A stretch of DNA of 64,000 bases from Microbacterium aurum (lineage in GTDB: Bacteria; Actinomycetota; Actinomycetes; Actinomycetales; Microbacteriaceae). The position numbers and the translations under genes were made by a program. Positions 8,520 to 17,006 of this stretch are shown here, in pieces (the first letter of the stretch is position 1; each line of letters begins with the position of its first letter). Below the pieces are notes generated by a model. That model was given only the letters and a program-made list of their open reading frames with translations, was not told where the DNA came from and did not search any database. Where the stretch lies: the NCBI RefSeq assembly GCF_016907815.1, contig NZ_JAFBCQ010000001.1, positions 2,852,001 through 2,916,000 of the forward strand, given 5' to 3'.

Positions 8520-9530
8520 ATGAGCGACCTGAACCTTCCCGTCCTCGACCTCTCACTCCTGGACGGCGACGCGGACGACGCCGCGCGCTTTCGCGCGGCG
8601 CTGCGCGCCGCGACCCACGACGTCGGCTTCTTCTACCTGACCGGCACCGGGATCCCGCCGGAGCTCGAGGTACGCCTGCACCGCACCGCGCGCGCGTTCT
8701 TCGACCTGCCCGAGGCCGACAAGCTCGCCATCGAGAACGTCAACAGCCCGCACTTCCGCGGGTACACCCGTATCGGCGGCGAGCGGACGCAGGGAAAGGT
8801 CGACTGGCGCGAGCAGATCGACATCGGGCCCGAGCGCACGGCGGTCGACGATCCGGACGCGCCGGAGTACGCCCGCCTCATCGGCCCGAACCTGTGGCCG
8901 GAATCTCTCCCCGAGCTGCGCGAGGTCACGGCGCAGTGGCAGGAGCACCTCGCCGGCGTCGCCCGGAAGCTCCTGCGCGCCTGGGCGCTCGCCCTCGGCG
9001 CGCCGGAGACCTACTTCGAGGAGCACTTCGGCGAGCCGTCGACCCTGCTGAAGATCGTCCGCTACCCCGGCACCGACGCCCCCGAGCCCGCGCAGGGGGT
9101 CGGAGCGCACAAGGACTCCGGCGTGCTGACGCTGCTGTGGGTCGAGCCCGGCAAGGGCGGGCTGCAGGTGCAGCGTGACGGGGTATGGGTGGATGCCCCG
9201 CCCGTGCCGGGAGCCTTCGTCGTCAACATCGGCGAGATGCTCGAGTATGCGACCGGCGGGTACCTCGTGGCGACCAATCACCGGGTGATCTCACCGCGGC
9301 ATCCGGACGATCGGATCTCGGTGCCGTACTTCTTCAACCCCGCCCTGGACGCGACGCTGCCGCTCATCGAGCTGCCGGCCGAACTCGCCGCGCAGGCGCG
9401 CGGCGTGACGCAGGATCCCACGAACCCGATCCACGCGCGCTACGGCGAGAACGCGTTGAAGTCCCGGCTGCGCGCCCACCCCGACGTCGCCGCGCGCTGG
9501 CACGCCGACCTGCTCGCCGCCCGCGCATAG
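8520..9530 (+). CDS. Isopenicillin N synthase-family 2-oxoglutarate/Fe(II) oxygenase
   Basis: A 336-residue protein. The N-terminal DIOX_N domain has LPVLDLSLLDGDADD and the VGFFYLTGTGIP motif. The C-terminal double-stranded beta-helix has the iron ligands HKDSG (H-x-D) and the distal His in ATNHRV, followed by the 2OG-binding Arg/Ser in DDRISVPYFFNP. Such enzymes hydroxylate or oxidise small molecules. No biosynthetic cluster surrounds it, so the substrate is unknown. Confidence 0.9.
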   Translation: MSDLNLPVLDLSLLDGDADDAARFRAALRAATHDVGFFYLTGTGIPPELEVRLHRTARAFFDLPEADKLAIENVNSPHFRGYTRIGGERTQGKVDWREQIDIGPERTAVDDPDAPEYARLIGPNLWPESLPELREVTAQWQEHLAGVARKLLRAWALALGAPETYFEEHFGEPSTLLKIVRYPGTDAPEPAQGVGAHKDSGVLTLLWVEPGKGGLQVQRDGVWVDAPPVPGAFVVNIGEMLEYATGGYLVATNHRVISPRHPDDRISVPYFFNPALDATLPLIELPAELAAQARGVTQDPTNPIHARYGENALKSRLRAHPDVAARWHADLLAARA

Positions 9531-9555
9531 CCCTGGCATCCGCCGGCCTGCGCGC

Positions 9556-9622
9556 CGAGACGGGAGATCTGTGTCGAGACGGGGTGCGGCGCATGCCGTC
9601 TCGACACGAATGTCCCGTCTCG
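9556..9622. repeat. Palindromic element C (arms of 27 bp)
   Basis: Two 27-bp arms, each with two copies of a CGAGACGG-like word, form an imperfect inverted repeat (about 23 of 27 positions) around a 13-nt loop. It sits downstream of the oxygenase gene and is separate from the rpsO terminator. The layout resembles the other palindromic elements of this window, though the sequence differs. Confidence 0.7.
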
Positions 9623-9644
9623 CGAAGCCGTCGCGCGAACGACG

Positions 9645-9671
9645 AAGGCCGCCCACACCGTGGGCGGCCTT
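9645..9671 (-). terminator. rpsO terminator hairpin
   Basis: A perfect 12-bp stem, AAGGCCGCCCAC with its complement, and a 3-nt loop. It begins 40 nt downstream of the rpsO stop on the minus strand. The stem is strong but the T run is weak. Confidence 0.75.
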
Positions 9672-9710
9672 CTCAAGAATGTTCTGCGCGATTGAACGCT
9701 CGTGCGATGC

Positions 9711-9980
9711 TTAGCGGCGCAGACCGAGACGCTCGATGAGCGAGCGGTAACGGTTGATGTCGATGTCCTGCAGGTAACCCAGCAGGCGACGACGCTGACC
9801 GACGAGCAGGAACAGCCCACGACGCGAGTGGTGGTCGTGCTTGTGCTCCTTGAGATGCTCGGTGAGGTCCTTGATGCGCTGCGTCAGCATCGCGACCTGC
9901 ACCTCGGGGGATCCGGTGTCACCGGGGTGCGTCGCGTACTCTTCGATGATCGCCTTCTTGACGTCTGCTTCCAGTGCCAT
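9711..9980 (-). CDS. rpsO: 30S ribosomal protein S15
   Basis: An 89-residue full-length S15. It binds 16S rRNA helices 20-22 early in small-subunit assembly. Hallmarks are [19 protein letters not shown], the rRNA-binding [19 protein letters not shown] and the C-terminal [14 protein letters not shown] strong terminator follows, and about 116 nt of untranslated sequence separates it from the divergent MFS gene. It lies over 21 kb from ribF on the same strand; in many bacteria the two are adjacent. Confidence 0.98.
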   Translation of the reverse strand: MALEADVKKAIIEEYATHPGDTGSPEVQVAMLTQRIKDLTEHLKEHKHDHHSRRGLFLLVGQRRRLLGYLQDIDINRYRSLIERLGLRR

Positions 9981-10084
9981 AGGTGATCCCCTCTCTCCTT
10001 GTTGCGCGGCGCCCGACGCCTGATGCGTGGGCTCTCTTTATCCGCGGCCGATCCAACGGCAACCTGAAGAGTCTACCAGTCTCC

Positions 10085-10090
10085 TAGGCT
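10085..10090 (+). promoter_or_regulatory. -10 box TAGGCT of the MFS gene, leaderless
   Basis: TAGGCT ends 6 nt before ATG 10097, leaving no room for a ribosome-binding site. Confidence 0.6.
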
Positions 10091-10096
10091 CGGACG

Positions 10097-11404
10097 ATGC
10101 CCCGCCTGCGCCGCGACAGCTTCATCGACCTGCGGCCGTTCACGGCGAGCCCCGCCTTCGCGCGCATGTGGGTCGGGTCGACGCTCGCCGGGCTCGGCGG
10201 GCAGCTGACCATCGTCGCGGTCATGCTGCACATGTACGAGCTGACCGGGTCGACGTTCGCGGTGTCGATGATCGCCGTCGCCGGGCTCGTGCCCATGGTG
10301 ATCGCGGGACTGTACGGCGGGATGCTTGCGGATGCCTTCGACCGGCGCCGGGTCGCGCTGATCGCGGCATCCGTCACCTGGGTCTCGACGTTCCTGCTGG
10401 CCGTCCTGGCGTGGGGAGGCCTCGAGACGGTCGCGTGGCTGTACGCGCTGAGCGTCGTCAACTCCGCCGCCAACTCCATCGTCTCGGCGACCCGGCAGGC
10501 GATCGTGCCCCGGCTGCTCCCCCGCGAGCTGCTGCCGGCGGCGTCGGCGCTCAACGGCATCACGATGGGCATCATGGTGATGGGCGGGCCCGCCCTGGCC
10601 GGCGTGCTCGTCGCCCTCACCGGCTACGCGTGGACGTACTCGATCGACGTCGCGCTCATGCTCGCGAACTTCCTCGGCCTCTGGTCGCTGCCGGCGATCC
10701 GTCCCGAGGGCACCATGGTGCGACCCGGCCTCGAGTCGCTCCGCGACGGATGGCGGTTCCTGCGGCGCGCGGCGAACATCCGGCTGCAGTTCATCCTCGA
10801 CATCATCGCGATGACCTTCGGGCAGCCGATCGCGCTGTTCCCCGCGATCGGCGCCGTGCTCCTCGGCGGCGGCGCCATCACGACGGGTGTGCTGACGGCG
10901 GCGATCGCCGCGGGCGCGTTCGTCTGCAGCGTCTTCTCCGGCCCGTTCGGGCGAGTGCGGCGCCAGGGAATCGGCATCGAGCGGGCGATCATCGTCTACG
11001 GCGTCGCGATCGGCCTGTTCGGACTCGCCCTGCTGGCCGGCGCCCTCGGCGCGTTCGCCCCCGAGACAGTGGACGAGGGGCACCCGAACGTCGTCATCAT
11101 CGTCGTCGCGGCCCTCGCGCTTGCGCTCGCCGGTGCCGCCGACAACGTGAGCTCGATCTTCCGCAACACAATGGTGCAGGCCGCCGTGCCCGACGCCATC
11201 CGCGGGCGGCTGCAGGGCATCTTCATCGTCGTCGTCACCGGCGGTCCGCGCCTCGGGGCGCTGTACGCCGGGACGCTCGCGACGTTCACGGCGCTGTGGT
11301 TCCCGCCGCTCCTAGGCGGGATGCTGATCATCGCGCTCGTCGCGGTGCTCGTGCGCCTGAGCCCGCGTTTCCGGGCCTACGACGCCGAGCATCCCGTGCC
11401 GTAA
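10097..11404 (+). CDS. MFS transporter (EntS/MFS_3 type)
   Basis: A 435-residue permease with about twelve helices. After a charged start it has FARMWVGSTLAGLGGQLTIV, and the cytoplasmic loop motif A region is GGMLADAFDRRRVAL. DNVSSIFRNTMVQAAVPDAIRGRLQG matches the conserved loop of the enterobactin-exporter-like branch, which exports drugs or siderophores. It is monocistronic and convergent with the YceI gene, with a shared hairpin between them. The substrate is not predictable. Confidence 0.88.
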   Translation: MPRLRRDSFIDLRPFTASPAFARMWVGSTLAGLGGQLTIVAVMLHMYELTGSTFAVSMIAVAGLVPMVIAGLYGGMLADAFDRRRVALIAASVTWVSTFLLAVLAWGGLETVAWLYALSVVNSAANSIVSATRQAIVPRLLPRELLPAASALNGITMGIMVMGGPALAGVLVALTGYAWTYSIDVALMLANFLGLWSLPAIRPEGTMVRPGLESLRDGWRFLRRAANIRLQFILDIIAMTFGQPIALFPAIGAVLLGGGAITTGVLTAAIAAGAFVCSVFSGPFGRVRRQGIGIERAIIVYGVAIGLFGLALLAGALGAFAPETVDEGHPNVVIIVVAALALALAGAADNVSSIFRNTMVQAAVPDAIRGRLQGIFIVVVTGGPRLGALYAGTLATFTALWFPPLLGGMLIIALVAVLVRLSPRFRAYDAEHPVP

Positions 11405-11410
11405 TGAGGC

Positions 11411-11442
11411 GACGGGGCGGATGCCGCAGCATCCGCCCCGTC
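11411..11442. terminator. Bidirectional terminator between the MFS and YceI genes
   Basis: A perfect 14-bp stem (GACGGGGCGGATGC and complement) with a CGCA loop, 6 nt after the MFS stop and about 50 nt after the YceI stop on the opposite strand. The stem is built on the GGATGC/GCATCC word. Confidence 0.7.
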
Positions 11443-11489
11443 GTCGTTCAGGGTGCGTCGGGGTCCGCAGGCGGATCCCCGAGCACAGG

Positions 11490-12056
11490 TCAGGCCTGGA
11501 TCGAGCCCTGCAGGTCCAGCGTGATGGTGACGTCCTTGCCGACGAGCACGCCGCCGGTCTCGAGCGCCGCGTTCCAGGTGAGGCCGAAGTCCTCGCGGTT
11601 GATGACGGTCTTCGCCGTCGCGCCCGCCTTGTAGTTGCCCCACGGGTCGGTGCCGAAGCCGCCGAACTCGACCTCGAAGGTGACGGGCTTGGTGATGCCG
11701 CGGATCGTCAGGTCGCCGTCGACGAGGAAGTCGCCGCCTTCGTAGCGGACACCCGTGGAGACGAAGTCGAGCGTCGGGTACTGCTCGGCGTCGAAGAAGT
11801 CGGCGGAGCGGAGGTGGGCGTCGCGGCCCTCGTCCTTCGTGTCGACCGAGGCGACGTCGACGGAGGCGGTCACCTTCGTGTCGAGCGGGTTCTCGCCGGC
11901 CTCGATGGTGGCGCTCTTGACGCCGAAGACGCCGCGCACCTTGGAGATCATCATGTGGCGGACGGAGAAGGTCACCTCGCTGTGCGCGGGGTCGAGCACC
12001 CAGGTGCCGGCCTTGTAGCCGGGGATGTCGATCGTGGTGGTCGTGGTGTCGGTCAT
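11490..12056 (-). CDS. YceI family protein
   Basis: A 188-residue lipocalin-like beta-barrel protein of the YceI family, which binds polyisoprenoids or amphiphiles. It matches from GTWVLDPAHSEVTFSVRHMM through VRGVFG, FDAEQYPTLDFVST, the LTIRGITKPVTFEVEF strand and the C-terminal VGKDVTITLDLQG. There is no signal peptide, as is common in actinobacterial members, so it is probably cytosolic. ATG 12056 follows GAAGGGC. A longer start at 12113 adds unrelated residues. Confidence 0.92.
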   Translation of the reverse strand: MTDTTTTTIDIPGYKAGTWVLDPAHSEVTFSVRHMMISKVRGVFGVKSATIEAGENPLDTKVTASVDVASVDTKDEGRDAHLRSADFFDAEQYPTLDFVSTGVRYEGGDFLVDGDLTIRGITKPVTFEVEFGGFGTDPWGNYKAGATAKTVINREDFGLTWNAALETGGVLVGKDVTITLDLQGSIQA

Positions 12057-12146
12057 GTCATGCCCTTCGAAACGGAAGATGGTCTGCAGGGGTGAAACAC
12101 CCCCGCAGACCATCTATTCCCACGAATATAAAAATCTTCTGAACGT

Positions 12147-12515
12147 TCAGCCGACCTTCAGCAGATCGATGATGAAGATGAGGGTCTTGCCACCCAGGAA
12201 GTGGCCGCCGGCGGGGCCGTAAGCCAGGTGCGGCGGGATGACGAGCTCACGGCGACCGCCGACCTTCATCCCCGGGATGCCGTCCTGCCAGCCCTGGATG
12301 AGACCGCGCAGCGGGAACTGAATGGACTCGCCGCGGCCCCACGAGGAGTCGAACTCCTCGCCGGAGTCGTACTCGACGCCGGCGTAGTGCACGGTGACGG
12401 TGTCACCGGGCTTCGCCTCGTCACCGTCGCCGACGATGATGTCGCGGATGACGAGGTCGGCCGGCGCGGGGCCGGAGGGGGCGTCGAACTCGGGCTTGGT
12501 GCGCTCTTCACTCAT
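12147..12515 (-). CDS. FKBP-type peptidyl-prolyl cis-trans isomerase
   Basis: A 122-residue single-domain FKBP that catalyses proline isomerisation during folding. Typical segments are GDTVTVHYAGVEYDSGEEFD, GLIQGWQDGIPGMKVGGRRE and IPPHLAYGPAG. The usual terminal LIFIIDLLKVG is complete. I chose ATG 12515 over ATG 12524 because only the former has a GGATGG upstream. It is cytosolic, with no signal peptide. Confidence 0.93.
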   Translation of the reverse strand: MSEERTKPEFDAPSGPAPADLVIRDIIVGDGDEAKPGDTVTVHYAGVEYDSGEEFDSSWGRGESIQFPLRGLIQGWQDGIPGMKVGGRRELVIPPHLAYGPAGGHFLGGKTLIFIIDLLKVG

Positions 12516-12669
12516 GGCATCCATCCAAGCACGGATGCCCGCGGCGCGCGCCCCGGCCGGTGCCGGACCGTGCCGGACAAGACTCAGCGCCCGGTGCCGC
12601 GGCGATGCCTGCGTGTCTCCCGGGCGCTGAGTTGGCCTGCCCCCATTGTCGCGGCGACCCCCGCGGGCG

Positions 12670-13845
12670 TCAAGAGGCCGGTGCGAGCAGGGCGGCGCGG
12701 GCCGCGACCGCCCGCGTCAGGAACACCTGCTCGTCGGCGGCCGCCGCCGGGTCGCGCCCGGTGAGGGCGCGCTGGCGCGCCGCCGCGAGACTCGTCGCCT
12801 CGGCGATGAACCCGCGCATGATGCGCCGGCGATCCCCGGGGAGGCCGGCCGCCCACTGCAGCGCCCGCCGTCGCCCCGCGGGGGTGGCGAGAATGTCGAC
12901 CTCCATCGGCGAGAACCAGCCCGCGGCGGCGTACTCGCCGAGGCGCTCCCGGGTCAGCCGCGCCTCCTCGCGGCGGAGGGCGATGAAACCGCCGACGAAC
13001 CCCGCGAACAGGGGCACCTGCAAGGTGGCGTACAGCGCGAAGAAGTCGGCGAACATGGCCGAGCCGTTCCACAGCGCGTGCAGCACGGCCGCACCCAGCA
13101 TGCCGCCGATCCACGGTCCCACCGCGGCGCGCGTCGGGGTGCCGCGACGCGCCACCCGGCCCAGCACATACCCCGTCACGGCGGTGAACATGACGTGCGC
13201 GAACGGGGACAGGATGCCGCGGAGGAAGAACGTGAAGGTCGTCTCGGCCACGCCGCCCTCGATGAGGCTCGTCGAGAAGTAGAGGATGTTCTCGGTGAAG
13301 GCGAAGCCCGCGCCGACGAGCGCGCCGTAGACGATGCCGTCGACAGGGCCGTCGAAGGTGCGCCGTGCGGCGGCGAAGACGATGAAGACGCCGAGTCCCT
13401 TCGCGAACTCCTCGACCAGCGGAGCCTGGATCACCGACGAGAACGCCGCCCGGGCGGCGGAGCCGTCGTCGGGCACGAGGAAGCCGAGACCGATGTCGAC
13501 GGCCAGCGCGATCACGACGGCGGCCACCGCGCCCCAGGCGAGCGCGAACACGACGAGCCCGGTCGGCTCCGGCTCCCAACGGTCGGCGATCCGCACCGCC
13601 AGGAGCACCCCGGTCAGCGGCAGCAGCGCCAGCACCATCCCGACCACCGGCGCGACGACGCCGAGGAAGGTCAGGATGTAGGCGGCGAGCGCGACGAGGA
13701 GCACCGCCAGGATCGCGTAGGCCCATACGGGCACCGATCGCCCGGCGCGTGCGGGCATCGGGAGCACCGGCGGCGAGACGGGGGCGGGGGCGACGGGCTG
13801 AGGCGGGACCTGGGGGCGGTGCGCCAGCGGCGACGGGTAGCTCAC
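12670..13845 (-). CDS. PrsW family intramembrane metalloprotease
   Basis: A 391-residue membrane protein. A Pro-rich N-terminal tail (to about residue 35) precedes about eight helices holding the PrsW motifs: APLVEEFAKGLG (E-E-x3-K), FAFTEN, LSPFAHVMFTAVTG with the zinc His, and LHALWNG. PrsW of Bacillus cleaves an anti-sigma factor; no sigma or anti-sigma gene is nearby here. The start is GTG 13845, 7 nt after TAGGCT, so the mRNA is probably leaderless. ATG 13869 is an alternative. Confidence 0.87.
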   Translation of the reverse strand: MSYPSPLAHRPQVPPQPVAPAPVSPPVLPMPARAGRSVPVWAYAILAVLLVALAAYILTFLGVVAPVVGMVLALLPLTGVLLAVRIADRWEPEPTGLVVFALAWGAVAAVVIALAVDIGLGFLVPDDGSAARAAFSSVIQAPLVEEFAKGLGVFIVFAAARRTFDGPVDGIVYGALVGAGFAFTENILYFSTSLIEGGVAETTFTFFLRGILSPFAHVMFTAVTGYVLGRVARRGTPTRAAVGPWIGGMLGAAVLHALWNGSAMFADFFALYATLQVPLFAGFVGGFIALRREEARLTRERLGEYAAAGWFSPMEVDILATPAGRRRALQWAAGLPGDRRRIMRGFIAEATSLAAARQRALTGRDPAAAADEQVFLTRAVAARAALLAPAS

Positions 13846-13889
13846 GGTCGAAAGCCTATTGCGCCGCATCCGGGATCCGACGGCCACGG

Positions 13890-13895
13890 TAGCCT
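13890..13895 (+). promoter_or_regulatory. -10 box TAGCCT of the FAH-family gene, leaderless
   Basis: TAGCCT, then 6 nt, then ATG 13902. The divergent PrsW gene has its own TAGGCT at 13853-13858 on the other strand, so two promoters lie back to back within 56 bp. Confidence 0.6.
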
Positions 13896-13901
13896 GGGAC
13901 G

Positions 13902-14765
13902 ATGCGCCTGGCCCACGTCGTCCTGCCCGGATCGTCGCATCCGCAGCTGGTCGTGGTGACCCCGCGCGGCGCCGTCGCGGTTGCGGGCCTCTACGACGGC
14001 GCACCGCACGACCTGCCGCAGCTGATCGCGGGCGGCGACGATGCCCGCGCGCGCGTGGCCGCGGCATCCGCGGACGCGCCGGGCATCGCGCTGGAGGGTC
14101 TCACCTTCGGTCCGGCGGTCCCCGCTCCCCCCGTGGTGCTCGCCATCGGCCTGAACTACGCGGCGCACTCCAGCGAATTGGGCCTGAAGGCCGACACCGC
14201 GCCCACCGTCTTCGTGCTGTGGCCGAACTCGCTGTCCGCCCACGAGCAGACGACGACGTGGCCGCGCACGCTCAGCGAGTCGGTCGACTACGAAGCCGAG
14301 CTCGGCGTCATCATCGGTCGGCCGGCGAAGGACGTCGCCGAGGCCGATGCGCTGTCGCACGTGTGGGGCTACACCGTCGTCAACGACATCACGGCGCGCG
14401 ACATCCAGTTCTCCGAGGCGCAGTGGTCGCGGTGCAAGTCGTTCGACGGGTTCACGCCCAACGGCCCGTTCATCGTCACCGCCGACGAGATCCCCGACCC
14501 GCAGGATCTGCACATCTGGGCCGTCGTCGACGGGCAGGTCGTGCAGGACGCGTCGACCGGCCAGATGATCCGTCCGGTGTCCACCCTCATCGCGCACCTG
14601 TCGCGCTCCGCGACGCTGCTGCCGGGCACCCTCATCTCGACGGGCAGCCCCGGCGGGGCCGGCTACTCGCGCGACCCGCAGATCTTCCTCCGCGACCGCT
14701 CGACCGTGACGGTCGGCATCGACGGGATCGGCGAGCTCACGACCCACTGCCGCATTCTCGGCTGA
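13902..14765 (+). CDS. Fumarylacetoacetate hydrolase family protein
   Basis: A 287-residue FAH-fold enzyme. The C-terminal catalytic domain has VVLAIGLNYAAHSSELGL, the metal-binding ESVDYEAELGVIIG, WGYTVVNDITARDIQFSEAQW and LLPGTLISTGSPGGAGYSRD. Members act as acylpyruvases, oxaloacetate decarboxylases or 2-oxo-hept-4-ene-dioate hydrolases. The gene stands alone, so the reaction is not resolved. Confidence 0.9.
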   Translation: MRLAHVVLPGSSHPQLVVVTPRGAVAVAGLYDGAPHDLPQLIAGGDDARARVAAASADAPGIALEGLTFGPAVPAPPVVLAIGLNYAAHSSELGLKADTAPTVFVLWPNSLSAHEQTTTWPRTLSESVDYEAELGVIIGRPAKDVAEADALSHVWGYTVVNDITARDIQFSEAQWSRCKSFDGFTPNGPFIVTADEIPDPQDLHIWAVVDGQVVQDASTGQMIRPVSTLIAHLSRSATLLPGTLISTGSPGGAGYSRDPQIFLRDRSTVTVGIDGIGELTTHCRILG

Positions 14766-14815
14766 CGCCTCCCCCCTTCCCCCCATCGATGCTCGGTGGA
14801 GGAGGGTGGCGAAGG

Positions 14816-15328
14816 TCAGCGGCCGGACTGCTCCAGGATCTCCTCGCACGTGATCGTGATGCCGTTGACGACCACGTTGCCCGTGGGGTCGTTGAGGCAC
14901 GCGTTGACCTGGTTGACGAGGTCGGCGCCGCCCGCGGCGTTGAAGAGGGCGACCGCGAGGATGATGCCGATGATCGTCAGAACGAGCAGCACGCTGCTGA
15001 CGATGATCGCAGCGAGCGCCATGCCGTTCTTCTGTCCGGCCTTGCGGCTCTGCACGAGCGCCACGATGCCGAGGATCAGCCCGACCAGCTGCAGGCCGAC
15101 CGGCACGATGGCCAGCACGAGCGCCACGATGCCGAGGGTCTTGCCGGGGTACGAGCCGTTCGCCGCGGGACCGGCGTTGTAGGCCGGTGCCGCCTGGTAG
15201 GCCGGTGCGGCGTAGGCCGGGGCGCTGTCGGCGGCGGGCGGAGCCGGCGGTGCGTACTCGCCGTACGCCGGCTGCGGAGCCGGGGGCTGGTTTCCGGGTG
15301 CGGGGGTCGGGCTGTTGGGGTCGCTCAT
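14816..15328 (-). CDS. DUF4190-type membrane protein
   Basis: A 170-residue protein with a disordered N-terminus (residues 1-58) rich in Pro, Ala and Tyr. Two hydrophobic helices follow (GIVALVLAIVPVGLQLVGLI and IIVSSVLLVLTIIGIILAV) joined by a short basic loop, VQSRKAGQKNG. The short C-terminal tail has two Cys and probably lies outside. This layout is common in actinobacterial DUF4190 proteins of unknown function. ATG 15328 has a strong GGAGG upstream. Confidence 0.8.
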   Translation of the reverse strand: MSDPNSPTPAPGNQPPAPQPAYGEYAPPAPPAADSAPAYAAPAYQAAPAYNAGPAANGSYPGKTLGIVALVLAIVPVGLQLVGLILGIVALVQSRKAGQKNGMALAAIIVSSVLLVLTIIGIILAVALFNAAGGADLVNQVNACLNDPTGNVVVNGITITCEEILEQSGR

Positions 15329-15430
15329 GGGGGCCTCCTGTGTCGATCCGGCACATACCGGCTGACGACACGCTAACGGACGGAGCGGCGCGCGCGCATC
15401 ATCCGCACCGCGCGTGGGCAGAGCCGCCCC

Positions 15431-16891
15431 TCAGCCGGCCTCGACGATGCTCTCGGCCGGCTGGACGACCGGGATCGCCTGGGTGATGGTCTCCAGGCCC
15501 GACAGCCGCGCCGGCGAGAGCTGCTTGTCGACCTCTTCCCGAGTCATGAGCCCCGCCTCGACGACGAGGTCGCCGACGTTGCGGTGGGTCAGCAGCGCCG
15601 TCTTGGCGAGCGCCGCCGACGCCGCGTAGCCGATGAACGGGGTGAGCGCCGTGACGACCCCGACCGACGAGCCCACCATCGCGCCGAGCCGCTCGCGGTT
15701 TGCGGTGATCCCGTCGACGCAGTTGACCCGGAGAGTTCGCATGGCCCGGCGCATCCACGTGATCGACTGGAAGATCGAGTGCGCGATGATCGGCTCGAAG
15801 GCGTTCAGCTGCAGCTGGCCGCCCTCGACGGCCATCGTGACGGTGAGGTCGGCGCCGGCGACCGAGAACGCGACCTGGTTGACGACCTCCGGGATGACGG
15901 GGTTGACCTTGCCGGGCATGATCGAGGACCCCGCCTGCTGCGCGGGCAGGTTGATCTCGCCGAGGCCCGCCTGCGGGCCGCTGGAGAGCAGGCGCAGGTC
16001 GTTGCAGATCTTCGAGAGCTTGATGGCGTTGCGCTTGAGCGACGCCGAGAACGACATGAACGAGCCGGTGTCGCTCGTCGCCTCGACGAGGTCGTCGGCG
16101 GTCGCGAGGTCGAGGCCCGTGATCTCCCGGAGGTGGCGCAGCACCGCCGGGGCGTAGCCGGCGTGCGTCGTGATGCCGGTGCCGATGGCCGTCGCGCCCA
16201 TGTTGATCTCGTACAGCAGCGAGGCGTTCTCGGTGAGGCGCTGGTGGTCGTATCCGAGCGTCGTCGCGAAGCCGTGGAACTCCTGCCCGAGGGTCATCGG
16301 GACGGCATCCTGCAGCTGCGTGCGGCCGATCTTGAGCACGTCGTGGAACTCCACCGCCTTGGCCAGGAACGACTGCCGCAGCAGATCGAGCTCCTCCAGC
16401 AGCGTCATGAGGTCGAGACTCAGGCCTACCTTGACGGCGGTCGGGTAGACGTCGTTGGTCGACTGGGAGCGGTTGGTATGGTCGATGGGCGAGAGGTAGG
16501 CGTAGTCGCCCTTGGGGCGGCCGGCGAGTTCCAGCGCGATGTTGGTGATGACCTCGTTCGCGTTCATGTTCGTCGAGGTGCCGGCCCCACCCTGCACGAC
16601 GCCGACGACGAACTGATCGTGGAACTCGCCGTCGATGACGCGCTGCGCGGCACGGTCGATGAGGTCGGCGCGCTCGGCATCGAGCACGCCGATCTCGAGG
16701 TTCGCGCGCGCCGAGGCCTGCTTGACCATCGCGAGCCCGTTGACGAGGTCGCGGTAGACGGAGATCGGCCGCATCGAGATCGGAAAGTTCTCCAGCGCCC
16801 GCGCGGTGTGGATGCCCCAGTAGGCGTCGGCGGGGATCTCCATCGATCCCAGGGAGTCGGTCTCGGTGCGCGTCGTCGCGTCCAGTGCCAT
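15431..16891 (-). CDS. aspA: Aspartate ammonia-lyase
   Basis: A 486-residue member of the aspartase/fumarase superfamily, converting L-aspartate to fumarate and ammonia. It has GDYAYLSPIDHTNRSQSTND, the active-site region GRTQLQDAVPMTLGQEF and the superfamily signature GSSIMPGKVNP with the catalytic Ser loop. The start DSLGSMEIPADAYWGIHTAR is aspartase-like, rather than the class II fumarase form. Start ATG 16891. It appears monocistronic. Confidence 0.93.
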   Translation of the reverse strand: MALDATTRTETDSLGSMEIPADAYWGIHTARALENFPISMRPISVYRDLVNGLAMVKQASARANLEIGVLDAERADLIDRAAQRVIDGEFHDQFVVGVVQGGAGTSTNMNANEVITNIALELAGRPKGDYAYLSPIDHTNRSQSTNDVYPTAVKVGLSLDLMTLLEELDLLRQSFLAKAVEFHDVLKIGRTQLQDAVPMTLGQEFHGFATTLGYDHQRLTENASLLYEINMGATAIGTGITTHAGYAPAVLRHLREITGLDLATADDLVEATSDTGSFMSFSASLKRNAIKLSKICNDLRLLSSGPQAGLGEINLPAQQAGSSIMPGKVNPVIPEVVNQVAFSVAGADLTVTMAVEGGQLQLNAFEPIIAHSIFQSITWMRRAMRTLRVNCVDGITANRERLGAMVGSSVGVVTALTPFIGYAASAALAKTALLTHRNVGDLVVEAGLMTREEVDKQLSPARLSGLETITQAIPVVQPAESIVEAG

Positions 16892-17006
16892 GAGTGCAGT
16901 CCTTGTGGGTCGTCGCCTCGGGTGGATGTGCTCCGAGCCTAACGCGCCGCCCCCACCGCCGCGGTGTGCACCGCGTACAGCCGGCCGGCTTGACCTCGCC
17001 GCGGCG

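Noticed and set aside
5308..8556. Very long open frame on the minus strand continuing far upstream of the FMN reductase
   Set aside because: It is antisense to the acyltransferase gene and out of frame with the LLM gene. Composition is Arg/Pro/Gly-rich; only the last 226 codons match a family.
15431..16891. Class II fumarase
   Set aside because: The N-terminal GSMEIPADAYWGIHTAR and overall pattern fit aspartase better; both share the GSSIMPGKVNP signature.
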